DNA of 64,000 bases from Bacteroidota bacterium (GTDB taxonomy: Bacteria; Bacteroidota; Bacteroidia; Bacteroidales; SZUA-534). The stretch is taken from assembly GCA_003250355.1 (NCBI GenBank), contig QKGS01000087.1, forward strand, positions 105,939 to 169,938. Reading direction: 5' to 3'. Made by a program: the position numbers and the translations under genes. Below are positions 51,033 to 60,724 of this stretch, one piece after another. Within the stretch, counting starts at the first letter, position 1. Each line of letters starts with the position of its first letter. The notes beneath the pieces were generated by a model. The model ran no database searches. It saw only the letters and a list, made by a program, of their open reading frames with translations, and had not been told where the DNA came from.

Positions 51033-52280
51033 CTATACATCAAACTGAAAAAGCTTATCAATAGCCTGCAAATCGAGTGTTGAATTGCCTTTTTGTGTTA
51101 CCTCTTTCAAATTTTTGATTATACTTCTAATATACTTTTGAGTAATATTTTGTGTTTGCTCATCTATTAACTTATATGTCTCAGGATCAAGATTACCAAC
51201 ACGATTTGGCACTTCTATTTCACGTAACTTCTGCATATTCATGGTTATACTTTTTATAACCGGACGCAAAGCCCGCATTTCAAACCATTCGAAATATTCG
51301 TCAACTTTTTCATCAATTATTTGCAAAGCCTTTTCAATACTATCCTTACGCAATTCTACTGTACCATCAACAACTTTCTGTATTTCATCCATACTCACAA
51401 GCTCTATTCCACTCATTTCTGCAATTGATGGTTCAATATTTCTTGGCAATGAATAATCTACAAATATTTGATTAATAAGCTTATCGTAACTCAAATCGTT
51501 CTTACAAATTAAATGCGATGTTGAATTTGTTGCAGTAAATACAAGGTCGTAATTTCTGAGTTCTCTCTTATAATCAGTAAATGGAATAACATTACACTGA
51601 TATTTACTGGCCACAATTTGAGCATTTTCAAATGTGCGGTTTGTTATTGATATTTCGGTGCAACCCTTTTGTTTCAGATTTTCAATTGCTAACACACTAC
51701 TCTCGCCGGCTCCTATAACCAATGCCTTTTTATTGGAAATATTTCCAAGCCTCCGTACACAGCTATCAACCCCCACATAACTTACCGATGTAGCTCCCTG
51801 CTGAATTGCTGTTTGAGTTCGTACACGCTTGCCTGTTTCAAACGACTTTTGAAATAAACGCATCAGCACGGCATCGGTCATTCCGTTATTGGTACAAAAC
51901 AAGTACGACTCCTTAACCTGATTCACTATTTGGTCTTCACCCAACACCATCGAATCGACACCCGAGGTAACCTTAAACAAATGTTTTACAGCACTTTCAT
52001 ACTTGAAATGATAAAATACATTATCTGAAATTACACTATCAACACACTTAAATGCCTTTAATATATCTTTAAGTTGTATAAATACACGCTCGCATCTGCT
52101 CCTATCCTGATGAAAATATATCTCCATTCGGTTACAGGTTGATACTATTACTGCTTCTGTAATTTCAGTACGGTTATGAATCAAATCCCAAAAACGGATA
52201 ACTTCATCGGGCGATAAAGCAAACTTTGCTCTTACATCTTGCGATGCGGTTTTGTGGCTTATTCCAAATACTCCTATCAT
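51033..52280 (-). CDS. hemA: Glutamyl-tRNA reductase
   Basis: 415 residues. First step of the C5 pathway: reduces glutamyl-tRNA to glutamate-1-semialdehyde with NADPH. The catalytic Cys49 is in STCNRMEIYFH; GVDSMVLGEDQIVNQVK and the Rossmann VIGAGESSVLAIENL are present, as is the C-terminal dimerisation helix. Leads the heme run. Its start abuts the repeat region at 52283-52458. Confidence 0.96.
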   Translation of the reverse strand: MIGVFGISHKTASQDVRAKFALSPDEVIRFWDLIHNRTEITEAVIVSTCNRMEIYFHQDRSRCERVFIQLKDILKAFKCVDSVISDNVFYHFKYESAVKHLFKVTSGVDSMVLGEDQIVNQVKESYLFCTNNGMTDAVLMRLFQKSFETGKRVRTQTAIQQGATSVSYVGVDSCVRRLGNISNKKALVIGAGESSVLAIENLKQKGCTEISITNRTFENAQIVASKYQCNVIPFTDYKRELRNYDLVFTATNSTSHLICKNDLSYDKLINQIFVDYSLPRNIEPSIAEMSGIELVSMDEIQKVVDGTVELRKDSIEKALQIIDEKVDEYFEWFEMRALRPVIKSITMNMQKLREIEVPNRVGNLDPETYKLIDEQTQNITQKYIRSIIKNLKEVTQKGNSTLDLQAIDKLFQFDV

Positions 52281-52282
52281 AT

Positions 52283-52458
52283 TTCAAGTTGCAGGTTACA
52301 AGTTGCAGGTTACAAGTGTACCACCTACAAACAAGTTACAAGTAAAACCATAATTAATAAAAGTAAAACATACCTTTATGGAAAATGTTCATTTATTAAA
52401 CAAAAATTGCAAGTTACAACATCAATATTTGAAACTTATAACTTGCAACCTATAACTT
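52283..52458. repeat. Intergenic CAAGTTGCAGGTTA-type repeat cluster
   Basis: A 14-bp unit occurs twice in tandem (52285-52298, 52299-52312), with a degenerate third part to about 52342. An imperfect inverted copy of about 26 bp lies at 52433-52458. The two halves could fold into a large hairpin in the guaA-hemA gap. It looks like the short intergenic repeats scattered in many Bacteroidota genomes. Confidence 0.6.
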
Positions 52459-52461
52459 TTA

Positions 52462-53991
52462 TTACTCCCACTCAATAGTTGCGGGCGGTTTAGAGCTAAT
52501 ATCGTAAACAACCCTATTAACACCGCGAACCTGGTTAATAATTTTGTTCGATATTTTAGCTAAAAATTCGTAAGGTAAATGAACCCAATCGGCAGTCATA
52601 CCATCGGTTGATTGAACAGCACGCAGAGCCACCACATTTTCGTAAGTACGCTCATCGCCCATTACTCCTACCGACTGAATAGGCAAAAATACAGCTCCGG
52701 CTTGCCAAACCTGATTATAAAGCCCGTCTTCTTTTAACCCGTTTATAAAAATAGAGTCAACCTCCTGAAGTATTCTCACTTTTTCGGCAGTTACCTCACC
52801 CAAAATACGGATACCCAAACCCGGCCCCGGGAATGGATGACGACCAAGCAATGTTTGACTCATATGTAAAGCCTTACCAACGCGGCGCACTTCGTCTTTA
52901 AAAAGCAGATTAAGAGGCTCAACAACTTTTAGTTTCATCTTTTCGGGTAATCCACCAACATTGTGGTGCGATTTAATTGTAGCCGATGGTCCTTTAACAG
53001 AAATTGATTCAATAACATCGGGGTAAATTGTCCCTTGCGCAAGCCACTTAACATCTTGTATTTTATGTGCTTCGGCATCGAAAACCTCAATAAAGTTTTT
53101 ACCTATGCTTTTGCGCTTTGCCTCAGGGTCGGTAACTCCAGCCAAATCTTTATAAAACAACTCCTTAGCATCGACTCCAATAACATTCAACCCCATATTT
53201 TTGTATGAATCGAGTACTTTCTCAAACTCATTTTTACGCAATAAACCATTATCGACAAAAATACAGGTTAGGTTCTTACCAATAGCTTTATTTAAAAGAA
53301 TGGCTGCTACCGAAGAGTCAACACCGCCCGATAACCCAAGTACTACTTTATCGTTTCCAAGTTTATCTTTTAATTCCTGAACTGTGGTATCAATAAAAGA
53401 GTCGGGTGTCCAGTTTTGCGAACAGCCACAAATACCTACCACAAAGTTTTCAATCATTATAAGCCCGTCGGTACTGTGGTACACTTCGGGGTGAAATTGA
53501 ATACCATAAGTATTCTCGCCCTCAACAGCATAAGCTGCTACCTTAACATCGGCAGTACTGGCTATAATTTTATAGTTATCAGGTAGCTTTGTAATAGTAT
53601 CACCATGACTCATCCACACTTGTGAATTTTGGCTTACGCCACTAAACATACGGTGTTCCTTGTCGAAATATTCGAGGTTAGCACGTCCGTATTCACGATG
53701 TGCCGATGCCTGAACTTCGCCACCAAAAAAGTGTGCCAAATACTGCGAACCATAGCAAACTCCCAACAATGGCAGTTTACCTTTAATATTGGACAAATCG
53801 GGTATTAGAGCATTTTTATCGCGAACCGAAAATGGGCTTCCCGATAATATTACCCCTTTAAATGAATCGTCAATTTGTGGAAATTTGTTATACGGATGTA
53901 TCTCACAATATACATTCAACTCACGTACCCTTCTGGCTATCAACTGAGTATATTGAGAACCAAAATCAAGAATTAAAATTTTTTCTTGCAC
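52462..53991 (-). CDS. guaA: GMP synthase (glutamine-hydrolysing)
   Basis: 509 residues, full length. N-terminal class-I glutamine amidotransferase with nucleophile Cys79 ([15 protein letters not shown]) and FHPEVYHS; the ATP-pyrophosphatase domain with [15 protein letters not shown]; the C-terminal dimerisation domain ends in [12 protein letters not shown]. It makes GMP from XMP. Divergent from larE and upstream of hemA on the same strand, 181 nt away. Confidence 0.98.
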   Translation of the reverse strand: MQEKILILDFGSQYTQLIARRVRELNVYCEIHPYNKFPQIDDSFKGVILSGSPFSVRDKNALIPDLSNIKGKLPLLGVCYGSQYLAHFFGGEVQASAHREYGRANLEYFDKEHRMFSGVSQNSQVWMSHGDTITKLPDNYKIIASTADVKVAAYAVEGENTYGIQFHPEVYHSTDGLIMIENFVVGICGCSQNWTPDSFIDTTVQELKDKLGNDKVVLGLSGGVDSSVAAILLNKAIGKNLTCIFVDNGLLRKNEFEKVLDSYKNMGLNVIGVDAKELFYKDLAGVTDPEAKRKSIGKNFIEVFDAEAHKIQDVKWLAQGTIYPDVIESISVKGPSATIKSHHNVGGLPEKMKLKVVEPLNLLFKDEVRRVGKALHMSQTLLGRHPFPGPGLGIRILGEVTAEKVRILQEVDSIFINGLKEDGLYNQVWQAGAVFLPIQSVGVMGDERTYENVVALRAVQSTDGMTADWVHLPYEFLAKISNKIINQVRGVNRVVYDISSKPPATIEWE

Positions 53992-54108
53992 TTCCTAATA
54001 ATTTTAAAGTAAAACTTAATAAGCGGCAAAGATATGATTTTAATTTTTATGATGAATATTTACAAGCGAACATTACAAATAACAAATGGTTTATATATTT
54101 AAACTAAA

Positions 54109-54116
54109 TAGTTTTG
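54109..54116 (+). promoter_or_regulatory. -7 box for larE
   Basis: TAGTTTTG, 15 nt before the ATG at 54132. It overlaps the TTG at 54114 that would be the longer start, and so argues for the ATG. Confidence 0.5.
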
Positions 54117-54131
54117 ATAAAATTTAGGTAT

Positions 54132-54944
54132 ATGAATAAAGAACTACAAACAAAGCTAAATGAGCTTGAGAAATGGATTAAAAACAAGCGAAAAATAATA
54201 GTAGCATATTCAGGCGGTGTCGATTCTTCATTGGTTTTGTATCTTTCAAAAAAACATTTGGGCAAAGAAAATGCAGTAGCCATTACTGCACGTTCGGCAA
54301 GCCATAAACACAAAGAACTTGAAAAGGTACGTATATTTTGCCAAACATATGATATAACTCTTATTGAGTTTGATTCATTAGAGTTTGATGATAAAGATTA
54401 TATAAAAAACCCACCCGACAGATGTTATATTTGTAAAAACCACATTTTTAAAGGTATTATTGAATTAAAAAAAGAGTATCATGACTATACAATAGTAACC
54501 GGAACTAACATTGATGACATGGGTGATTATCGTCCGGGAAACAAGGCTGCAACAGAGCTTGACATTAAAGCTCCGCTAATGGAATGCGGCATTTCAAAAA
54601 ATGAATTACGGGAAATTGCTCATTATTATAGTTTGCCAAACTGGAACAAACCGGCTACACCTTGTTTAAGCACCCGAATACCTTATAATTCAGGTATAAC
54701 ATTGAAAAAGCTTCAACAAATAGAAGCAGGAGAAAATATTTTGAATAAATATGGTTTTATTGACAACAGAGTTCGGCATCATGGAAATTTTGCAAGAATT
54801 GAGGTTCGGAAAGAAGATTTTAGTATACTTGACAAACATAAAGAAGCTATTTTAAAAGAGATAACAGAATTAGGATTTGAGTATTGTGAAATTGACCATG
54901 AAGGATTAGTTTCAGGAAAGTTAAATAGAGAAATTTCAAAGTAA
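54132..54944 (+). CDS. larE: ATP-dependent sacrificial sulfur transferase LarE
   Basis: 270 residues from the ATG at 54132. PP-loop AYSGGVDSS (25-33), then PDRCYICKNHIF (Cys98, Cys101) and Cys178 in PATPCLSTRIPYNSG, which corresponds to the sacrificial Cys176 of Lactobacillus plantarum LarE. It adds sulfur to the pyridinium biscarboxylate made by LarB. First gene of larE-larC-larB. A 10-nt gap follows. Confidence 0.93.
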   Translation: MNKELQTKLNELEKWIKNKRKIIVAYSGGVDSSLVLYLSKKHLGKENAVAITARSASHKHKELEKVRIFCQTYDITLIEFDSLEFDDKDYIKNPPDRCYICKNHIFKGIIELKKEYHDYTIVTGTNIDDMGDYRPGNKAATELDIKAPLMECGISKNELREIAHYYSLPNWNKPATPCLSTRIPYNSGITLKKLQQIEAGENILNKYGFIDNRVRHHGNFARIEVRKEDFSILDKHKEAILKEITELGFEYCEIDHEGLVSGKLNREISK

Positions 54945-54954
54945 ACAAATAAAT

Positions 54955-56148
54955 ATGCGCATATTATATTACGACTGCTTTGCAGGAATAAGTGGAGACA
55001 TGAATCTTGGTGCTTTGGTTGAACTTGGCGTTCCTGCCGAATACCTTATTTCTGAATTAAAGAAATTAAAAATTGAAGGTTTTTATTTAAAAATAGAGAC
55101 AGATAAGCGAAGGGGGATTTCCGGAACCAAAGCTACTGTAATAATTGAAAATCAAGATAATGAAAAGCATCGCCACTTACGTCATGTGCATGAAATAGTT
55201 AACAACAGTACACTTAATGAAAATATTAAATCAATATCTCTAGATATTTTTCAACGCATTGCAGAGGCTGAAGCAAAAGTTCATGATGTAGAGATAGAAA
55301 AAGTGCACTTTCACGAAGTAGGTGCTCTCGATTCTATTGCCGATATAGTAGGTGCTGCCATTTGTTTAGATTATCTTAAGATAGATAAAGTTATTTCATC
55401 ACCTATACAATTAGGAGGTGGAACAGTAAAATGTGCACACGGTATAATGCCTGTTCCCGCTCCCGCAACTGCATTGATAGTTGAGAATATACCTGTTCGT
55501 ACAGGTTTGGTTCTGCACGAAGCAACAACACCTACCGGAGCTGCAATACTGGCATCAACAGTAGATGAATTTAGCGAAAGCTTCGACTTTCAAATAACAA
55601 AAACAGCATACGGAATAGGACAACGCGATATAGCTGATGTTCCAAACGTATTGAGAGTTTTTTTATGCGACGACAATGACGAAGAATCAGATACTATTGC
55701 TTCATATGGAACTATACTTGAATGCAATATTGACGACATGAATCCGGAAAGATATGAATACGTTATTGAACAACTTCTTGAAAACGGAGCTGATGATGCA
55801 TGGATTAAACCTATTTTAATGAAAAAGAACCGCCCTGCCAATACCTTATCGGTTCTTTGCAATGGCGAAAATATTTTCACTTTAAAAGATATAATATTCA
55901 GAAATACAACAACACTCGGAATACGCGAATACGACATAATGAAAACGATGCTTCAACGTAAGGAAATTGTATTGGAAACAATGTATGGTGAAATACGTGT
56001 AAAAGAAGCATATTACAATGGAGAACTGTTACGTTCAAAGCCGGAGTATGAAGATTGTAAATATCTTGCGCAAAAATTTGACGTAAGTATTGATGAAGTG
56101 GAAAGAATAGTAAACAGCCTGCTAGCAACAATTCATAATAAAAATTAA
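54955..56148 (+). CDS. larC: Nickel insertion protein LarC (single-frame)
   Basis: 397 residues. N-terminal YYDCFAGISGDMNLGALVELG, a His-rich metal region (KHRHLRHVHEIV, VHFHEVGALDSIADIVG), then a C-terminal domain with ECNIDDMNPERYEYVIEQLLENGADDAW. LarC is a CTP-dependent cyclometallase that puts nickel into the pincer cofactor. In L. plantarum it needs a programmed frameshift (LarC1/LarC2); here the two parts are fused in one frame. Confidence 0.93.
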   Translation: MRILYYDCFAGISGDMNLGALVELGVPAEYLISELKKLKIEGFYLKIETDKRRGISGTKATVIIENQDNEKHRHLRHVHEIVNNSTLNENIKSISLDIFQRIAEAEAKVHDVEIEKVHFHEVGALDSIADIVGAAICLDYLKIDKVISSPIQLGGGTVKCAHGIMPVPAPATALIVENIPVRTGLVLHEATTPTGAAILASTVDEFSESFDFQITKTAYGIGQRDIADVPNVLRVFLCDDNDEESDTIASYGTILECNIDDMNPERYEYVIEQLLENGADDAWIKPILMKKNRPANTLSVLCNGENIFTLKDIIFRNTTTLGIREYDIMKTMLQRKEIVLETMYGEIRVKEAYYNGELLRSKPEYEDCKYLAQKFDVSIDEVERIVNSLLATIHNKN

Positions 56149-56199
56149 TAATGTTGATATACACGGTTGTGCATATAAACATAAAACCTGAAATAGCAT

Positions 56200-56955
56200 A
56201 TGAAACCCGAAGATATACTAGAACAATACAAGGAAGGAAAAATAAACCTTACTGATGCTCTGAAACATTTTACAAAAAAGGGTATAGAAGAAATGGGGTA
56301 TGCAACAATAGATACCGACAGGCATAAACGAACAGGAATGCCTGAAGTAATATATGCTGCGGGCAAAACAACTGAACAGGTAACCGGAATATGTAAACGT
56401 ATGTTCGAAAAAGGTATTGATATACTGGCTACCAGAGTAACCTATGAAATGTATGAATCAGTTAAAGCTATAATACCTGAAATTAAGTACAACAATACTG
56501 CAAGAACGCTCAGTTATAAATCAAATCAGAACAATGAACAACAATTAAACCAAAGCTATATTGCTATTGTTGCTGCCGGCACATCAGATATGCCTGTTGC
56601 TGAAGAAGCTGTTGAAACTGCCCTGTTTTTAGGCAATAATGTAAAATCGTTTTACGATATTGGAGTAGCCGGAATTCACCGATTATTCGACAAACTTGAC
56701 GAAATTCAAAATGCCAATGTAATAATTGTTGTTGCAGGTATGGAAGGTGCTCTGGCAAGTGTTGTAGGCGGACTTGTTAACAAGCCTGTAATAGGGGTAC
56801 CTACCAGTATTGGATATGGAGCAAACTTTGGGGGCATTTCAGCATTGCTTTCTATGCTCAATAGCTGTGCAGCAGGTGTTTCTGTAGTAAATATTGACAA
56901 TGGATTTGGAGCTGCTTGTCAGGCATCACTCATTAACAGACTGGTTCATAAGTGA
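56200..56955 (+). CDS. larB: Nickel-pincer cofactor biosynthesis protein LarB
   Basis: 251 residues. LarB N-terminal part followed by a PurE-like carboxylase domain (about 120-245: AIVAAGTSDMPVAEEAVETALFLG, GMEGALASVVGGLVNKPVIGVPTSIGYG). It carboxylates and hydrolyses nicotinate adenine dinucleotide to start the cofactor. It follows larC by 51 nt. Confidence 0.94.
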   Translation: MKPEDILEQYKEGKINLTDALKHFTKKGIEEMGYATIDTDRHKRTGMPEVIYAAGKTTEQVTGICKRMFEKGIDILATRVTYEMYESVKAIIPEIKYNNTARTLSYKSNQNNEQQLNQSYIAIVAAGTSDMPVAEEAVETALFLGNNVKSFYDIGVAGIHRLFDKLDEIQNANVIIVVAGMEGALASVVGGLVNKPVIGVPTSIGYGANFGGISALLSMLNSCAAGVSVVNIDNGFGAACQASLINRLVHK

Positions 56956-57059
56956 GTTTAAATACTAAGCCTATACCTTTATAGTTCGAGGATTAAAGGA
57001 TTCAAGTCAACATAGCGACTTACAAATTCAATAACTTCACAAAATAGAAAACTAACATT

Positions 57060-57749
57060 ATGCATGAACTACAACTCCTACTAATAACCGCAGCTGCACT
57101 AGGTTTTATACATACTGCACTAGGTCCGGATCATTATCTGCCATTTATTGTATTAAGTAAAGCACGAAACTGGTCGCAATCCAAAACCTTATGGTTAACA
57201 TTTATTTCAGGTGTAGGTCATGTACTTAGTTCTGTTATAATAGGAGTATTTGGTATTGCATTAGGAATAAGTTTAACCAAGCTTGAATTTATAGAGTCGC
57301 AACGTGGAGATATTGCCGGTTGGTTAATTGTAGTTTTCGGATTGTTTTACACAATATATGGTTCTTACAAGTTTTTAAAAAACGGAGGGCATACACACTT
57401 ACCTAAATTTATAGTACCCCAAAAAGTAAAAGAGCACAACCATATTGCTGAAAATAAAGACAATACAAAACTCACCCCCTGGATACTCTTTCTGATTTTT
57501 ATTTTTGGTCCATGTGAAGTTCTTATACCTTTACTAATATTCCCTGCTGCTGAATTCAATACATGGGGTATAATTTTGGTTAGCATTGTATTTGGAGCTA
57601 CTACTATTTTTACTATGCTTTCGATAGTACTTATAAGTTACCAAGGGCTTTCATTTATAAAACTGAGAAACAGAAATAAATATATGCACCTTGTTGCCGG
57701 TATTGTTATTCTTATATCAGGTATTGGAATAACACTATTGGGTTGGTAA
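57060..57749 (+). CDS. UreH/NiCoT-like metal transporter
   Basis: 229 residues, about six membrane helices. The first helix carries the metal motif H-TALGP-DH (His18, Asp24, His25) as in UreH-type nickel transporters, and a later helix has FGPCEVLIPLL. A His-rich loop (about 118-135) lies between helices 3 and 4. Placed 104 nt after larB, it most likely supplies nickel for LarC. Export, as in RcnA, is not excluded. Confidence 0.82.
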   Translation: MHELQLLLITAAALGFIHTALGPDHYLPFIVLSKARNWSQSKTLWLTFISGVGHVLSSVIIGVFGIALGISLTKLEFIESQRGDIAGWLIVVFGLFYTIYGSYKFLKNGGHTHLPKFIVPQKVKEHNHIAENKDNTKLTPWILFLIFIFGPCEVLIPLLIFPAAEFNTWGIILVSIVFGATTIFTMLSIVLISYQGLSFIKLRNRNKYMHLVAGIVILISGIGITLLGW

Positions 57750-57998
57750 TATTTTAATCTATTTTCTAAGATATTATTTTGGCCTTATTTTCTCTAAAAA
57801 ACCACATTGTAAATTTAGTAACTCAAATGAATGTGTGTAACAGTTGAGTAAAGGGACTACTAAAGTGTCGGTTACTTTCCGATACAGAATGTAAGTATCT
57901 ACTAATAATCAATAAATTAAGGCATTAGGGCAACAGATAGGAAACAAATTTCATCAAAAAAGTGCTGTCAGGGGATGAAAAACGGAAAAATTGTACCA

Positions 57999-58973
57999 CT
58001 ACAATTTAGCTAAAATTTTTATCAATTCTTTAAATTTTTGTGCCACTTCTTTCTCGTTCGGTATTTCAGAATAAGCTAACATCGATAACTCATATTTATA
58101 GGTTGTTTTCAGTTTCTCCCAAATTGAATCGAAACCTTTTATTAATGGAGAATCCTGAATAGTTTTCTTGTTCCATCCTGTAGGTTCATCAAATTGCTGT
58201 TGGTCGTGTGCCAATACTTTGCGAAACTGCTCCTTGAATTCATCTGAGTTTACATATTTGTTACAAGCTTCATCTTGCAGTAAGTAATAAAGGTCGTAAA
58301 AGTGCCTTATTTTACCTGAAATGCTTTCAATCGGATTTTCATCAAATGAGAATCGAATGAGTGAAACCAACTTTTCAATTAAAGTCTGCTCTTTATCCAG
58401 GACATTGACTTCAAAAGCTGTTAAATTGTACTTTCTAAGCAATTCTTCTTGACCTTGGATTTGTAAGTATTCACCTATCATGCTTTGAATACCAACCTTG
58501 TGGTATGGAAATGGATTTGCAAACGAGTTAATCTCAACGATAATTGATTCCGGAACCGCTGATTTTTGTTTTTGTGTCAGTGTTACCGGGAATTCATATA
58601 CAGCTTTTCTAAAGCGTGAACCTTTACTGGTGACACCATCTACTTCTTTCTCTGTTAGGTCTGTAGCTATTTCTTTTTCAACCGTTCTGATTAAGGTTTT
58701 GATTTTATTTCCGCTTGTGCCAGGATTAAGAATTACAGCTACGTCAACATCCTCCGAAAAGCGGTTAATCAGTTTATGTCCCTTGGATAGAGATGTACCA
58801 CCTTTAAATACAACTGAATCAACATACTTGCTTTCAGATAGTCGTTTTAATACCAGGCTAATCCAATAGTCTTTTTCGATAAAATCCGGTGCTATATTAG
58901 TATTGTCACTTGTTACTAATATGGCATTGTTAAAAGCTTCTTTGTTAGTATGTAAGTTCATCGTATTCTCCAT
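57999..58973 (-). CDS. AbiEii-type nucleotidyltransferase toxin
   Basis: 324 residues. Nucleotidyltransferase motif VFKGGTSLSKGHKLI (about 56-69), then SEDVDVAV (Asp75, Asp77). This is the fold of AbiEii/MenT toxins that modify tRNA 3' ends and stop growth on phage infection. Its start overlaps the end of the antitoxin gene by 16 bases, the usual AbiE arrangement. The 249 nt after it, to the convergent transporter, show no gene. Confidence 0.9.
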   Translation of the reverse strand: MENTMNLHTNKEAFNNAILVTSDNTNIAPDFIEKDYWISLVLKRLSESKYVDSVVFKGGTSLSKGHKLINRFSEDVDVAVILNPGTSGNKIKTLIRTVEKEIATDLTEKEVDGVTSKGSRFRKAVYEFPVTLTQKQKSAVPESIIVEINSFANPFPYHKVGIQSMIGEYLQIQGQEELLRKYNLTAFEVNVLDKEQTLIEKLVSLIRFSFDENPIESISGKIRHFYDLYYLLQDEACNKYVNSDEFKEQFRKVLAHDQQQFDEPTGWNKKTIQDSPLIKGFDSIWEKLKTTYKYELSMLAYSEIPNEKEVAQKFKELIKILAKL

Positions 58974-59683
58974 TTATCTTTTGTGGGAAGTGTTTGTGTT
59001 GAAATTGAAAAGCTATAGGCAGTAGCCGGATTAAGCGATTCATATATAATTTGTGTTCCATTATCGTCTTCAACCATATCAATTAGAGCGCCTGTCAATG
59101 CCCTTGTTGAAGCATTGTATTTTAAAACCAGCTTTTTTAGTTGATTAAGTCTATCAGGTGTAAGTTCCTTCAAAATGGCAATAAAGCGATTGCAGGATTG
59201 ATTTTGATTTGTGTCAGGTATGTCTTTAATGAACCTGATACTATCTAATATCTGTAATAATGGAATATTGTCTTCTGTAATCCTGTTGGCTTGCTTAATA
59301 AACCTTATTTTATAAATACCACGAGAAATAGCCTTCTTTTCATTATTACAACCAATTTGTATTGTATTGGAAACCTGAGTGGTTAGGAATAATGAATTAA
59401 ATACTGAAAATCCGGTTAAATAGCCTATTACTTTTTTATCTTTTTGAAGTAAGTCTTTTACTACCTGAAAGGTATCCGGTTTTAATTCCCCAAACTCTGT
59501 CATTTGGTGTTTATAGTATCTACCTTTTGAAAGTTTACGAAGCTTACCTTCTTTTGCCAATCTGTTTAAAGCAATAATTACAGCGTTCGTTTTTTCCGGT
59601 TCAAAGCCTAATTCATCATAGGTAAAGACATAACCATCTTTAAATACGCTTATTACATTCAATATTTCTGCTGTAGTTCTCAT
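58958..59683 (-). CDS. AbiEi-like antitoxin (wHTH repressor, DUF6088-like)
   Basis: 241 residues from the ATG at 59683; the frame stays open to 59710 but the extra nine residues cover a TATATTTG -7 box. Winged helix in the first 75 residues (VIIALNRLAKEGKLRKLSKGRYYK), then a C-terminal domain of AbiEi type. It should repress the operon through the inverted repeats upstream and silence the AbiEii toxin. Overlaps the toxin by 16 bases. Confidence 0.82.
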   Translation of the reverse strand: MRTTAEILNVISVFKDGYVFTYDELGFEPEKTNAVIIALNRLAKEGKLRKLSKGRYYKHQMTEFGELKPDTFQVVKDLLQKDKKVIGYLTGFSVFNSLFLTTQVSNTIQIGCNNEKKAISRGIYKIRFIKQANRITEDNIPLLQILDSIRFIKDIPDTNQNQSCNRFIAILKELTPDRLNQLKKLVLKYNASTRALTGALIDMVEDDNGTQIIYESLNPATAYSFSISTQTLPTKDKWRIR

Positions 59684-59689
59684 ACGGTA

Positions 59690-59697
59690 CAAATATA
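59690..59697 (-). promoter_or_regulatory. -7 box for the AbiE pair
   Basis: Minus-strand TATATTTG, a TAnnTTTG match, only 6 nt before the ATG at 59683. The mRNA may be nearly leaderless. The -33 box is unclear. Confidence 0.4.
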
Positions 59698-59757
59698 AGA
59701 TAAAAAGCAAAATGAAATGTTAATACGGGTAAAAACATTTCAAATGCATGAGGTGTA

Positions 59758-59787
59758 TGTCACGTTTTTCCCGGTATAAACGTGACA
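59758..59787. promoter_or_regulatory. Inverted repeat upstream of the AbiE pair (operator candidate 1)
   Basis: TGTCACGTTT and AAACGTGACA form a perfect 10-bp inverted repeat with a 10-nt spacer. No T-run follows, so it is more an operator than a terminator. AbiEi proteins are known to bind inverted repeats in their own promoter. Confidence 0.5.
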
Positions 59788-59820
59788 AATACTTCCTTAT
59801 AGCTTTTTAAATAAGTTCAC

Positions 59821-59845
59821 ATTAGGGTAGTGAGACTACCTTAAT
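59821..59845. promoter_or_regulatory. Second inverted repeat upstream of the AbiE pair (operator candidate 2)
   Basis: ATTAGGGTAGT and ACTACCTTAAT around GAG: an 11-bp stem with one G-T pair. It lies 17 nt past the JetD-like stop and 33 nt from the first repeat. It could be an operator or the end of the SMC/TOPRIM transcript. Confidence 0.4.
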
Positions 59846-59861
59846 CATAAAGTAAATAAAA

Positions 59862-60722
59862 CTACAAGCCAACTTCAACTAAAACCTCCTGCTCCAGACA
59901 CTTTTTATATTTATGAAACAGTGAGATTAAATTTTCTATATCGCTATTTAAGTTCAAGGCTACAGAAGCATTTGATTTATATTGAGAGTCATACAATCCT
60001 TTGTTGCCATACTTAATTATTAATTCCTCTATATTTTGAGGAATAAAGAAAGATGCTTTATTTTTAAGGTGTTGCAAATACTCATCTCTGAAAATACGAA
60101 TGCCTTCAAAGTCAAAATCGCCAAAATGCAGGTATTTGTTAGGTATGCTTTGTAGCCAGGTTACTAAATCTTTGGATTGAGGATAACGACTAACAAACAA
60201 AATAGATTCTGCTTCGAATAGATGAGCTTGTTTACCAATAAACCTAAAGTTCTCAGGATTCTCTATACCAACAATAAGTGTTTCCGCCGGGATATTAAAA
60301 TCCTCAAAATTATGAATGTAGGTGTATGTTCCTTCTAGTGGTTCAATTACAAATTTGAGTCCCTTAATCCTTGCTTGAACTGGGTAAAAACAATTGACAA
60401 GAAACCCTTTAAAAGTCCTTCTTGTTGATGACTTTGAATTAGAAGAAGCAATTATATTTTCAGCTCTTGTAAGACCACTTTCCTCATTGTTGATGTAAGT
60501 TTTAAGGTCATTTATGCCTAAGTGACTACTCATGAAATTGATAACAGCTTCCGGTTTTGCTGTAAATATGGTTTTCCGACTTCTGCCCTGTAATTTTATA
60601 TTCAAGATTCCATCTTCTATCATCTGGTTAATCACTTTACTTTTCAATTGTCCATAAGGTATGCTCTCACCTTGAATGAGCAATTGAATTTTTCTCGCTA
60701 TGTTAATGGATATTTTATCCAT
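59862..60722 (-). CDS. JetD-like TOPRIM domain protein
   Basis: 286 residues. N-terminal winged-helix-like part (about 1-60) and a C-terminal TOPRIM fold (about 145-260) with the acidic triad Glu154 (VGIENPENF) and Asp202/Asp204 (LHFGDFDFEGIRIF). The E...DxD pattern and the GIENPxNF segment resemble JetD, the DNA-cutting subunit of Wadjet plasmid-defence complexes, and topoisomerase VI A/Spo11. Shorter than classic JetD (about 380). The start is 2 nt from the SMC-like stop, so they form one operon. Confidence 0.72.
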   Translation of the reverse strand: MDKISINIARKIQLLIQGESIPYGQLKSKVINQMIEDGILNIKLQGRSRKTIFTAKPEAVINFMSSHLGINDLKTYINNEESGLTRAENIIASSNSKSSTRRTFKGFLVNCFYPVQARIKGLKFVIEPLEGTYTYIHNFEDFNIPAETLIVGIENPENFRFIGKQAHLFEAESILFVSRYPQSKDLVTWLQSIPNKYLHFGDFDFEGIRIFRDEYLQHLKNKASFFIPQNIEELIIKYGNKGLYDSQYKSNASVALNLNSDIENLISLFHKYKKCLEQEVLVEVGL

Positions 60723-60724
60723 AA

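Noticed and set aside
54955..56148. Programmed frameshift in larC
   Set aside because: The gene is a single open frame through both LarC parts; no shift is needed.
57750..57998. Integration site or small gene between the transporter and the AbiEii toxin
   Set aside because: No tRNA, clear direct repeat, integrase or convincing reading frame is visible; a weak GTCGG/CCGA pairing is too short to call.
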